From the NCBI RefSeq assembly GCF_021298855.1, contig NZ_JAJTHI010000032.1:1-64000 (forward strand): 64,000 bases of DNA. Reading direction: 5' to 3'. How positions within the stretch are numbered: position 1 is the first letter of the stretch; every line of letters starts with the position of its first letter. Origin of the DNA: Gemmatimonas sp. (GTDB lineage: Bacteria; Gemmatimonadota; Gemmatimonadetes; Gemmatimonadales; Gemmatimonadaceae). Below the pieces are notes generated by a model that saw nothing but the letters and a program-made list of their open reading frames with translations, had not been told where the DNA came from and searched no databases. The position numbers and the translations under genes were made by a program. This document shows positions 53,267 through 61,649 of this stretch, piece after piece.

Positions 53267-55683
53267 GCCTGCTCGCGCTCTCCCTCGTCGCACAGCTGGC
53301 GGCCGCCGCCCGCCCGTCGCCGCCCGTGCTCGCGTTTCCGGAAGCCGGCCTCGATGACAGCAGCGCCTACGCCGGCTATGTCACCCGATTCCACCGGGAC
53401 GTCGACGGCAACACCGTGCAGCTGTATCTCGATCGCCGGCAGGGGCGCATCGTGCAGTTGCTTGCCAACGGGGAAAACGAGAGCGTGGGGTTCTCCGCGC
53501 GCTCCGCCAACGGGACCCCGGCGCCCGTTCGCTGGCATTCCACCGACGCGCGGGTCTGGCGGGAGGGGCGGCGGCGGCTGTTTCAGTACGACCTCGAGGT
53601 ACCGGAGTCCGAAGTCCACGTGGGGCGCTTCGTGCTGGGGAGCATGCGCGTCGAGCGCGACGTGCAGTACTTCAAGGAGCATCTCAAGCCGTTCACCGAC
53701 TCCGCGTACGCGCTCGCCGAGTACCCGGCGCTGGCCGCCGCTCTGGACGCACAGCCAGTCCCCGTGCGCCGCGCCGCGCTCGCGGCGCTGCGGGCCAGTT
53801 CCCTGGCGCAGCTGCGCGCCCGCTTCCTCCCCCGCCTCGCACGGCGCACTCCCGGCGACAGCGTGGTACTCATCGAGCAGTTGGCCCTCGACGGCCTCGA
53901 CACACTGCGCCTGCGGCTCTCGGCCCTCGACGGCGGGCGCGTTGTGGCGTCCGATGCGCGCGTGGTGACGCTGCAGGCAGCCCACGGACACCCGCTCCGT
54001 TTCCGCGTGACCATAAGTACGACCGGCCGGGCGCTCACCCCCCTCACGCGCCAGGAGATCTTCACGGAGGATTTCCTGGCGTGGACCCGCGACCTGCAGA
54101 CGCGCGGCGACGCGACGCGCGCCCGCTGGATTGAACGGCAGGTCACGGGCGTCGAGCTTCTCGCCTCGCGCGAGAAGCTCATGGCCGGACTCCCCACCTA
54201 CGCCACGTACTTCGGGCGGGACATGCTGCTGTCGGCACTCATGATGCAGCCGATCTGGCGGCCCGAAATGAGTGAATTCGTCATCGCCGCCGCGCTCCGC
54301 AAGCTGTCCCCCACGGGCGAAGTGAGCCACGAGGAGGCGCTCGGCGGGCAGGCCATCCGCGAAGCGGCCGCCGACGCCACCCACCTGCTGCGCGCCGCCG
54401 ACAGTGCCGCGGTCGCGCCCGGTGGGCGGTCACGGGCCGAGGCGCTGCGGGCGCGCGCAGTGCGCGTGCTGCAGGCGCGACGCATGACGCGAGAGAACTA
54501 CCACATGGTCGACGACGAGTACCAGCTGCCGCTGCTGGCGGCGCGGTATCTCGCCGACCGCCGGGTGAGCGCCGCGCGCAAGCGCACCTGGCTCACCGGT
54601 CGCGAAGGCGCGCAGACCCGTCTGGCGTTGCTGCTGGCGGAACTCGCGGTGCTCGCCGATCGCAGCGCCCCGTACGTGGCGCACCCGGTGACCTCGAACT
54701 TCGTGCCCTTCGCCCCCCGCGAAGCGACGGCGACCGCCTACGAGGGCGTGCCGCGCTGGTTCGCGCAAAGCTGGCGCGACAGTGGCGCCGGCTATGGCAA
54801 TGGCAAGTACGCCATGGATGTGAACGCGGTGTATATCCCGCATGCGCTCGCGGCCACCCAGCAGATCCTGCAGGCGCTGCGGGATCTCGGCCTCCTGTCG
54901 CCCGCCACGTGGTCCGCCGTGCCGGCGCTGCGAGCCGACACTCCGCTGGGTCGCTACGCGCGCGATGCGGCGACGCTGTCGAACGCCATCCGCATCTGGC
55001 GTGGTGCCATCGAGGCGTTCGTCGTACGCCGTACACCCGCCGAGGTGCAGCAGCAGGTGGAGGCGCGGATTGCCGTGATGCCGGCGGACGAACGCCGCTA
55101 CTGGCGCGCGTTTCCGCGCACCGGCGAGGGAATCGAATTCTTGGCTCTCGCGCTGAACGATCGCGGCGAACCGATCGGCGTGGTGAACAGCGATCCCGCC
55201 ACGCGCCTGTTTCTCGACGGACTCATGGCGCCGGCCGCCGACAGCCCGGTGAACCGGGCCGCCCTGCGCCGCGATGCGTCGCTCTTCGCCCGGGAGTATC
55301 CGGAAGGGCTGCTCGTCCCGGCGGTGGGCGCGGTCGTGGCCAACGACGCGTACGCGACACCACCGATCTGGCAGGCCTTTCTCGATGATCCCTATCACGG
55401 GCCGCGCGTCGTGTGGGGACGGGAAGTGAACCTGTTCCTGCTTGGCGTCGCGAGTCACCTGCCGCTCGTGCGGGACGATCGCACCGCCACGGAGTTGCTG
55501 CACACGGCGGCCACGCGGGTCCGCGAGGCCGTGGCGGCCTCCGGGTTCCGCAGCGAGCTGTGGAGCTATGCGTTTCCCAATGGGCGGCCCCACCCCACGC
55601 GCTACGGTAGCGGTGGCGATGTGCAGTTGTGGAGCACGACCGACCTCGCCGTGCAGTACGTGTGGGCGAGAATGCCGCAGTAG
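53263..55683 (+). CDS. Secreted six-hairpin glycosidase-like protein
   Basis: 806 aa from GTG 53263. Hydrophobic signal-like N-terminus (VSLLALSLVAQLAAAA), a beta-rich N-terminal part to about residue 270, then a helical domain carrying PTYATYFGRDMLLSALMM, GEVSHEEALGGQAIRE, NYHMVDDEYQLPLLAARYL, and YAMDVNAVYIPHAL, the arrangement of glycogen-debranching/GH15-like six-hairpin glycosidases. FGRD resembles the Asp-bearing motif of the cytoplasmic homologue at 36081. Exact specificity unknown; alpha-glucan hydrolysis fits the MalQ and GH13 neighbours. The start is doubtful: no ribosome-binding site for GTG 53263, and a 14-codon ORF overlaps it. malQ begins 29 bp downstream. Confidence 0.75.
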   Translation: MSLLALSLVAQLAAAARPSPPVLAFPEAGLDDSSAYAGYVTRFHRDVDGNTVQLYLDRRQGRIVQLLANGENESVGFSARSANGTPAPVRWHSTDARVWREGRRRLFQYDLEVPESEVHVGRFVLGSMRVERDVQYFKEHLKPFTDSAYALAEYPALAAALDAQPVPVRRAALAALRASSLAQLRARFLPRLARRTPGDSVVLIEQLALDGLDTLRLRLSALDGGRVVASDARVVTLQAAHGHPLRFRVTISTTGRALTPLTRQEIFTEDFLAWTRDLQTRGDATRARWIERQVTGVELLASREKLMAGLPTYATYFGRDMLLSALMMQPIWRPEMSEFVIAAALRKLSPTGEVSHEEALGGQAIREAAADATHLLRAADSAAVAPGGRSRAEALRARAVRVLQARRMTRENYHMVDDEYQLPLLAARYLADRRVSAARKRTWLTGREGAQTRLALLLAELAVLADRSAPYVAHPVTSNFVPFAPREATATAYEGVPRWFAQSWRDSGAGYGNGKYAMDVNAVYIPHALAATQQILQALRDLGLLSPATWSAVPALRADTPLGRYARDAATLSNAIRIWRGAIEAFVVRRTPAEVQQQVEARIAVMPADERRYWRAFPRTGEGIEFLALALNDRGEPIGVVNSDPATRLFLDGLMAPAADSPVNRAALRRDASLFAREYPEGLLVPAVGAVVANDAYATPPIWQAFLDDPYHGPRVVWGREVNLFLLGVASHLPLVRDDRTATELLHTAATRVREAVAASGFRSELWSYAFPNGRPHPTRYGSGGDVQLWSTTDLAVQYVWARMPQ

Positions 55684-55712
55684 TCCGCCGACCCCCCTTC
55701 TCCCACCTTCGC

Positions 55713-57179
55713 ATGTCGTTTGCTCGCGCAGCAGGATTGCTGCTGCACCCCACCTCGCTCCCCGGCCCCAGCGGGATCGGCGACTTCGGTCCCGATGCGC
55801 ACCGGTTCGTCCAGTGGCTCGCCGACGCCGGCCTGAAGATCTGGCAGGTGCTGCCCCTCGGCCCCACGGGGTATGGCGATTCGCCGTATCAGTGCTTCTC
55901 GGCGTTCGCCGGCAATCCGCTGCTCATCCACGTCCCCGGGTTCAACGGCCCGTCCGGGGGGAGCGACCGCACGGTCGATTTCGGCGCCGTCATTCCGGCC
56001 AAGCAGGCGGCGCTGGCGCAGTGGCTCGACACGATCCCCTTTGACGACCGCATCCGCCACTTCGTGCACGAGCACGAGGGGTGGCTCCCCGATTACGCCC
56101 TGTTCATGGCGCTCAAGCAGGCGCACGGCGGGGTATCATGGACCGAGTGGGAGGCCGGCGCGCGGCGGCGGGATCCGCAGGCACTCGAAGACTGGCGCCG
56201 GCGACTCGCGGCCCCGATCGAGCGCCTCTACAAGGAACAGTGCGTCTTCTACGCACAGTTTCACGCCTTGCGGCATGCGTGTCGGGAGCGTGGCATTCGG
56301 CTCATGGGCGATGTCCCCATTTATGTGGCGCACGACTCGGCCGACGTGTGGGCGAACCCCTCACTGTTCCGGCTGCGCGACGACGGCACGCTGACGGTGC
56401 AGGCAGGCGTGCCTCCCGACTACTTCAGCGAGACCGGACAGCTCTGGGGCAACCCGCTGTACGACTGGGAGCGGATGGCGGCGGAGGGGTATCGGTGGTG
56501 GATCGCGCGCATGCGCGCGGGTCTGGCCCTCTTCGATCTGGTCCGCCTCGATCACTTCCGCGGTTTCGAGGCGTACTGGGAGGTGCCAGGCGACGCGCCC
56601 ACCGCCGTGAACGGACGCTGGGTGCAGGGCCCCGGGGCGGCGCTGTTCCATACGCTCACCGCCGCGCTGGGCACACTGCCCATCATCGCCGAGAACCTTG
56701 GCCTCATCACGCCCGAGGTGGAAGCGTTGCGGGCGCAATTCGGGTACCCGGGCATGGCCATCCTGCAGTTCGCCTTCGACGGCCAGGACTCGAACTTCAT
56801 CCCGCACCGGTATGTGCGCGATCTCGTCGTCTACACCGGGACCCACGACAACGACACGACGATGGGCTGGTGGCACTCCACCGGCGAAGGCGACAGCACG
56901 CGGTCGGCCGACGCCGTGGCTCGCGAAAAGGCCTTCGCGCGACGCTATCTCGATACGGACGGCACCGACATGCACTGGACGCTCATTCGCGCCACGCTCG
57001 CGTCGGTGGCCAACACGGTGCTCGTACCCATGCAGGATGTCCTCGGGCTGGGCAGCGAGGCGCGCATGAATCTGCCCGGACGTCAGTCGGGCAACTGGGG
57101 TTTCCGCTTCACGTGGGCGCAACTCACGCCTGCGATCACCGAGCGTCTACACGAGCTCACTTCGGTCTACGAACGATGA
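55713..57179 (+). CDS. malQ: 4-alpha-glucanotransferase (amylomaltase)
   Basis: GH77 enzyme that transfers maltosyl units between malto-oligosaccharides and releases glucose; cytoplasmic, 488 aa. Start AGLLLHPTSLPGPSGIGDFG is the family signature. Catalytic residues: Asp280 nucleophile (LVRLDHFRGF), Glu327 acid/base (IIAENLG), Asp379 (TGTHDNDT). Also PIYVAHDSADVWANPSLF. ATG 55713 is used; the 28 earlier residues in the track overlap the upstream gene. Its stop overlaps the MFS start (ATGA), so import and processing are co-translated. Confidence 0.97.
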   Translation: MSFARAAGLLLHPTSLPGPSGIGDFGPDAHRFVQWLADAGLKIWQVLPLGPTGYGDSPYQCFSAFAGNPLLIHVPGFNGPSGGSDRTVDFGAVIPAKQAALAQWLDTIPFDDRIRHFVHEHEGWLPDYALFMALKQAHGGVSWTEWEAGARRRDPQALEDWRRRLAAPIERLYKEQCVFYAQFHALRHACRERGIRLMGDVPIYVAHDSADVWANPSLFRLRDDGTLTVQAGVPPDYFSETGQLWGNPLYDWERMAAEGYRWWIARMRAGLALFDLVRLDHFRGFEAYWEVPGDAPTAVNGRWVQGPGAALFHTLTAALGTLPIIAENLGLITPEVEALRAQFGYPGMAILQFAFDGQDSNFIPHRYVRDLVVYTGTHDNDTTMGWWHSTGEGDSTRSADAVAREKAFARRYLDTDGTDMHWTLIRATLASVANTVLVPMQDVLGLGSEARMNLPGRQSGNWGFRFTWAQLTPAITERLHELTSVYER

Positions 57180-58537
57180 GCGCATCCACCGGTTCCGCCG
57201 CCACGGCGGCTACCCGTCCGGTCGCACAGGCGGGCGCCGCAACGAACTTCTGGGCCATCTGGAACATGAGCTTCGGCTTTCTCGGCATCCAGTTCGGCTG
57301 GGGGCTGCAGATGGCCAACATGAGCGCCATCTACGAGTACCTGGGGGCGAAACCCGACGAGGTCCCCATGCTGTGGCTCGCCGCGCCGCTCACGGGGCTC
57401 ATCGTGCAGCCGATCATCGGCCACATCAGCGATCGTACATGGTCGCCGCGCTGGGGACGTCGCCGTCCGTTCTTCATGATCGGTGCGGTGCTCAGCTCGC
57501 TCGCGCTGATCGCGATGCCCAACAGCAGCGCCCTCTGGATGGCCGCCGGCCTGCTGTGGGTGCTCGATGCCTCGATCAACATCTCCATGGAGCCGTTTCG
57601 CGCCTTCGTGGCCGACCTGCTGCCGGTGAAGGAGCGCACGCGCGGTTTCGCCATGCAGTCGCTGTTCATCGGTCTGGGCGCGGTCATCGCCTCCGCGATG
57701 CCGTGGATGCTCACCAACTGGTTCGGCGTGGCGGCCAGCGCGCCGGGGACCATTCCCAGTACGGTGAAGCTGTCGTTCTATGTCGGAGCCGTCGCGTTCT
57801 TCGGCGCCGTGATGTACACGGTGCTCACCACGAGGGAGCAGCCCCCCGCCGATCTCGCGGCCTTCGAACGGGAGAAGGCGCAGAGCGCCGGCTTCCTCGC
57901 GGGAGCGCGCGAGATCCTCACCGCCGCGCGCGCGATGCCCGCCACGATGCGCCAGCTCGCGCTCGTGCAGATGTGCACGTGGTTCGGGCTCTTCTGCATG
58001 TGGCTGTACTTCGGCACGGCGGTCGCCACCAACGTGTTCGGCGCCACCGACCCGAGCGATCCACGCTACCAGCAGGGTATCGAGTGGGGCGGCGTGTGCT
58101 TCGGCGTGTACTCGGCCGTGACGTTCGTCTTCTCGTTCTTCCTGCCACCGCTCGCGAAGTCGCGGGGGCCGCGCGCAACACATGCGCTCTGCCTGCTTGC
58201 CGGTGCCGCCGGCCTGGCGAGCGTGTCCATCATCGAGACGCCTGCGTTGCTGCTGCTGTCCATGGTGGGCGTGGGCATCGCCTGGGCCAGCACGATCTCC
58301 ATGCCGTACGTGATGCTCTCCACGTCCCTTCCGGCCGGCAAGACCGGCGTGTACATGGGGCTCTTCAACTTCTTCATCGTGATTCCGGAGATCGTGGCGT
58401 CGCTTGGCTTCGGCTGGGTGATGAACAACTGGCTCGACAACAACCGCATGGCCGCCGTGGTGGCCGGCGGCGTGTTCATGGTGCTGGCGGCGTTGCTGGT
58501 GATGCGCGTCCAGGTACCCACAGAGGTCACCGCGTGA
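57176..58537 (+). CDS. MFS sugar transporter, GPH/SLC45-like (copy 2)
   Basis: 453-aa twelve-helix permease, paralogue of the gene at 34707: shared [45 protein letters not shown], and [15 protein letters not shown]. Likely cation-coupled import of maltose or malto-oligosaccharides across the inner membrane, given MalQ upstream and a GH13 enzyme downstream. ATG overlaps the malQ stop (ATGA) and its stop overlaps the GH13 GTG (GTGA). The upstream track extension from 56081 is shadow of malQ. Confidence 0.9.
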   Translation: MSASTGSAATAATRPVAQAGAATNFWAIWNMSFGFLGIQFGWGLQMANMSAIYEYLGAKPDEVPMLWLAAPLTGLIVQPIIGHISDRTWSPRWGRRRPFFMIGAVLSSLALIAMPNSSALWMAAGLLWVLDASINISMEPFRAFVADLLPVKERTRGFAMQSLFIGLGAVIASAMPWMLTNWFGVAASAPGTIPSTVKLSFYVGAVAFFGAVMYTVLTTREQPPADLAAFEREKAQSAGFLAGAREILTAARAMPATMRQLALVQMCTWFGLFCMWLYFGTAVATNVFGATDPSDPRYQQGIEWGGVCFGVYSAVTFVFSFFLPPLAKSRGPRATHALCLLAGAAGLASVSIIETPALLLLSMVGVGIAWASTISMPYVMLSTSLPAGKTGVYMGLFNFFIVIPEIVASLGFGWVMNNWLDNNRMAAVVAGGVFMVLAALLVMRVQVPTEVTA

Positions 58538-60381
58538 CGGACGGGCGACGCGTATGCGGCCACCTGCTCGTGGCCGCCCTGCTGCTGTTGCCGACCATGG
58601 CGGCGGCGCAGGCGCCGGTGGTGAGCAAGGTGGAACCGCCCAACTGGTGGGCGAACCACAGCATCAACCCCGTGCGGCTGCTCATTCGCGGCGCCAACCT
58701 CGCGGGGGCGCGCGTCACGTGCCCGCGGCTCGCCTGCGGAGCCGTCGCGGTCAACGCGGCCGGGACGTATGCCTTCGTGGACGTGCGCATTGCGCCGACC
58801 GCCCGCCCGGGTGACTACCCGCTCACGCTGCGCACGGCGCAGGGCACGGCACGGATCCCGTTCACGATCTCGCCGCAACTGCCGGTGATGGGCCGCTTTC
58901 AGGGCTTCGGCCCTGATGATGTGGTGTATCTGCTCATGCCGGATCGCTTCGCGAACGGCGACACCACCAACGACCGCACGCCCAAGTCCCCGGCGATCCT
59001 CGATCGCGGCAAGCCGCGCTTCTATCACGGCGGTGACCTGGCGGGTGTGCGTGAGAAGCTGCCCTATCTCCAGCAGCTCGGCATCACGGCGATCTGGATG
59101 AACCCCATCTACGACAACAACGACGGGGTCGATACGCTCGAGGTGTACGACCGGCAGCCGACTACCGGATACCACGGTTACGGCGCGACCGACTTCTACG
59201 CGGTGGACGAGCACCTCGGCACGATGGCCGAGTTCAAGGCGCTGGTGGACGACGCGCACAAGGCGGGGATCAAGGTCATCCTCGACATGGTGGCCAATCA
59301 CAGCGGCCCGTATCACCCGTGGGTGAAGGATGCCCCCACGCCCACGTGGTACCACGGCACGCAGGCGAAACATCCGAACAACACGTGGCAGACGTGGACG
59401 CTCGCCAACGCCTACGCGCACGACTCGCTGCGGCGCGCCACGCTGGACGGGTGGTTCATCAACATTCTGCCGGACTTCAACCAGGACGATCCGGAGGTGG
59501 CCCGCTATCTCATCCAGAACACGCTCTGGTGGGTGGGGATGAGCGGCATGGATGGGATTCGCCAGGACACGTGGCCGTATGTGCCGGTCCGCTTCTGGCG
59601 CGACTGGATGACGGCCATCAAGCGGCAGTATCCGACGCTGCGGGTGGTCGGTGAAGTGTTCGATGGCGATCCGGCGATGATCCGGTTTTTCGAAGGCTCG
59701 AACCCCACGCACGAGGGGGTCAAGACCGGCGTGGACTATCTGTTCGACTTCCCGCTGTATTACCCCATCCGCGACGCGTTCATTGGTGGCAAGCCGATCA
59801 GGGCCGTCGCGCAGATGCTCATGCGGGACCACCTCTATGATCGACCCGACGCACTCATGCCGTTCCTGGGCTTGCACGACGTGTCGCGGTTCATGGGGGA
59901 ACAAGGCGCGACCATCGAGGGGCTCAAGCTGGCATTCACCACGGTGCTGACCACGCGGGGCACCCCGCTCGTGTACTACGGCGATGAAATCGCCATTCCG
60001 GGAGGGCCGGATCCGGACAACCGCCGGGATTTCCCGGGTGGGTGGCGCAGCGACACGGTGAATGCGTTCGACGCCGCCGGTCGGACCCCGCCGCAGCAGG
60101 CGGTGTGGCGGCACGTCAATACCCTGCTGCGTACGCGTGCAGCGCAGCCGGATCTGCGCCGCGCCCGCACCGAGCACCTGGTCGTGACCGACCAGCAGTT
60201 CGTCTATCGTCGCGGACGCGTCGTGGTGGCCATGAACAACGATACCACCGCCGCGACCGTCGTCGTGCCGTCGGTCGTGCGTGGCACCGACGTGTTGCGC
60301 GCCTGTCCGCCGCCGGTGGTGGCGAATGGCCAGACGACATTCCGCCTGCTGGCTCGCAGCAGCTGCGTGTTCACGCCCTGA
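58534..60381 (+). CDS. Secreted GH13 cyclomaltodextrinase/neopullulanase-like enzyme
   Basis: 615 aa: signal peptide (to about AAAQA, residue 27), an N-terminal cyclomaltodextrinase-type beta-sandwich (VSKVEPPNWWAN), a GH13 barrel, and a C-terminal beta domain. Catalytic residues: Asp345 nucleophile (GIRQDTWPYV), Glu374 acid/base (VVGEVFDGD), Asp449 (FLGLHDVSRF; the more usual residue before HD is Asn or Ser, here Leu). Region I is DMVANHSGP. Expected to cut alpha-1,4 (and some alpha-1,6) bonds of maltodextrin in the periplasm. The start is GTG 58534 overlapping the MFS stop. This closes the alpha-glucan operon. Confidence 0.93.
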   Translation: MTDGRRVCGHLLVAALLLLPTMAAAQAPVVSKVEPPNWWANHSINPVRLLIRGANLAGARVTCPRLACGAVAVNAAGTYAFVDVRIAPTARPGDYPLTLRTAQGTARIPFTISPQLPVMGRFQGFGPDDVVYLLMPDRFANGDTTNDRTPKSPAILDRGKPRFYHGGDLAGVREKLPYLQQLGITAIWMNPIYDNNDGVDTLEVYDRQPTTGYHGYGATDFYAVDEHLGTMAEFKALVDDAHKAGIKVILDMVANHSGPYHPWVKDAPTPTWYHGTQAKHPNNTWQTWTLANAYAHDSLRRATLDGWFINILPDFNQDDPEVARYLIQNTLWWVGMSGMDGIRQDTWPYVPVRFWRDWMTAIKRQYPTLRVVGEVFDGDPAMIRFFEGSNPTHEGVKTGVDYLFDFPLYYPIRDAFIGGKPIRAVAQMLMRDHLYDRPDALMPFLGLHDVSRFMGEQGATIEGLKLAFTTVLTTRGTPLVYYGDEIAIPGGPDPDNRRDFPGGWRSDTVNAFDAAGRTPPQQAVWRHVNTLLRTRAAQPDLRRARTEHLVVTDQQFVYRRGRVVVAMNNDTTAATVVVPSVVRGTDVLRACPPPVVANGQTTFRLLARSSCVFTP

Positions 60382-60405
60382 TCGCCTGACATCCCGAGGC
60401 CACGG

Positions 60406-60678
60406 TCAGGACGCGCCCGGCGACTCCGCGTCGGGCGCTTCGTATGCCCAGTTCATGATCATCGAGACGACCCAACCGATCATCGTCCACCCGGTGAGCA
60501 CGTTCACCGCAATGATCTTCCACTTGCGCCGCTTGCCCCCGGCCAGCGCCAGCATGCTGGGCAGGAAGTAGAGGAGCACCAGAGCCACGATGATGACGGC
60601 ACCCTTGGGCAAGCCGCCGCCGGTATAGCGCGTTGGCGGCTCGGCACGCTGCAACAGCGAAAGCAGGGGGATGAGCAT
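60406..60678 (-). CDS. Superinfection immunity-family small membrane protein
   Basis: 90 aa with two or three hydrophobic segments and the family-like pattern LLYFLPSMLALAGGKRRKWK then NVLTGWTMIGWVVSMIMNWAY (GWTxIGWV is typical of PF14373, named after phage T4 Imm). Most chromosomal members have no known function, so phage immunity should not be assumed. Convergent with the GH13 gene, 24 bp away, and divergent from the DsrE-like gene. Confidence 0.8.
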   Translation of the reverse strand: MLIPLLSLLQRAEPPTRYTGGGLPKGAVIIVALVLLYFLPSMLALAGGKRRKWKIIAVNVLTGWTMIGWVVSMIMNWAYEAPDAESPGAS

Positions 60679-60856
60679 GCCGGCAATCTAGCGCACGACG
60701 CTTCGACCGATCCGCAGCCGCCGGACTCCCGGCAACAGGTCCACCACGCGACGCCGTCCCGTTCCGCCACAGGGACCGGTCAGTCGCGGAGTGGACGCGC
60801 GCGGGGTAACGGTGCGATTTTTCCCTGTTCCTTTTCTCTCTTTCTCCGGAGCCCGC

Positions 60857-61573
60857 ATGTCGTCTCACGCGCGCCGCACGTTTCTCAGGCAGGCCGGTCT
60901 CACCGCCGCATCGCTGATGGCGCTGCCCGGCGCGGCACACGCCGCGCCTCCTTCCCGTGACGGGGTGCCCGCCAGCACGCTCCTGTCGGCGGCGGCGGAA
61001 TGGGACGAGCTGCAGCAGGCCGAGCCGTGGGACGTGTCGTGGCCGAAGAAGCTCACCGGCAAGCACAAGGCGATGTTCGACGTGCCGGAGGTCGAGGGAG
61101 GCGTGGGCGTGTTGCGGGCCGGCATCTGGCAGCGGCAGTACACCGACGTCCTCAAGACACTGCCAGGTGACCTGTCCACGGTGATCGTCGTGCGGCACAA
61201 CGGCATCTTCCTGGGGATGAACCAGGAGTTCTGGACGACCTATCAGGTGGGGAAGGCGGAAAAGCTGAAGGGGGACGACGGCAAGACGCTCAAGCACAAT
61301 CCGGTGTTGCCGGCTCCCGGGCAGGATGCGCCCGCGTCCATGCGCGCGCTCATGCTGGACAAGCAGATCGAGAACGGGGCCATCGTGCTGGGGTGCGGCC
61401 TGGCCTACCGGAGCGTGGTGGGGATGATTCAGCAGCGGGACAAGCTCGACGCGGCCGAGGCGCGCAAGAAGGCCAACAGCATGCTGGTGCCGGGGGTGAT
61501 CATGCAACCCAGCGGCATCTTCGCCAACGTGATGGCCGAAGAAGCTGGCTGCGCGTTCGTCTACGCCGTGTGA
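60857..61573 (+). CDS. Tat-exported DsrE-like protein
   Basis: 238 aa. N-terminal twin-arginine signal HARRTFLRQAG followed by a weakly hydrophobic stretch and AHA cleavage-like site. The body resembles DsrE/DsrF-type alpha/beta proteins (STVIVVRHNGIFLGMN, NGAIVLGCGLAYRSV) with a single conspicuous Cys in VLGCGLAY that may be redox-active. Start ATG 60857 has GGAG 6 bases upstream. Tat export suggests it folds, perhaps with a cofactor, before leaving the cytosol. A pyrimidine-rich tract (about 60819-60848) precedes the ribosome-binding site. Confidence 0.75.
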   Translation: MSSHARRTFLRQAGLTAASLMALPGAAHAAPPSRDGVPASTLLSAAAEWDELQQAEPWDVSWPKKLTGKHKAMFDVPEVEGGVGVLRAGIWQRQYTDVLKTLPGDLSTVIVVRHNGIFLGMNQEFWTTYQVGKAEKLKGDDGKTLKHNPVLPAPGQDAPASMRALMLDKQIENGAIVLGCGLAYRSVVGMIQQRDKLDAAEARKKANSMLVPGVIMQPSGIFANVMAEEAGCAFVYAV

Positions 61574-61587
61574 CTTGCGCATGAGAA

Positions 61588-61629
61588 GACGAAGCGGTCA
61601 GGCTCCATGCGGGGCCTGACCGCTTTGTC
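61588..61629. terminator. Bidirectional terminator between DsrE-like gene and pmbA
   Basis: A 16-bp stem GACGAAGCGGTCAGGC / GCCTGACCGCTTTGTC with one wobble and a 10-base loop, between convergent genes. Confidence 0.75.
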
Positions 61630-61649
61630 GTACCGACGAACCCGCCTGG

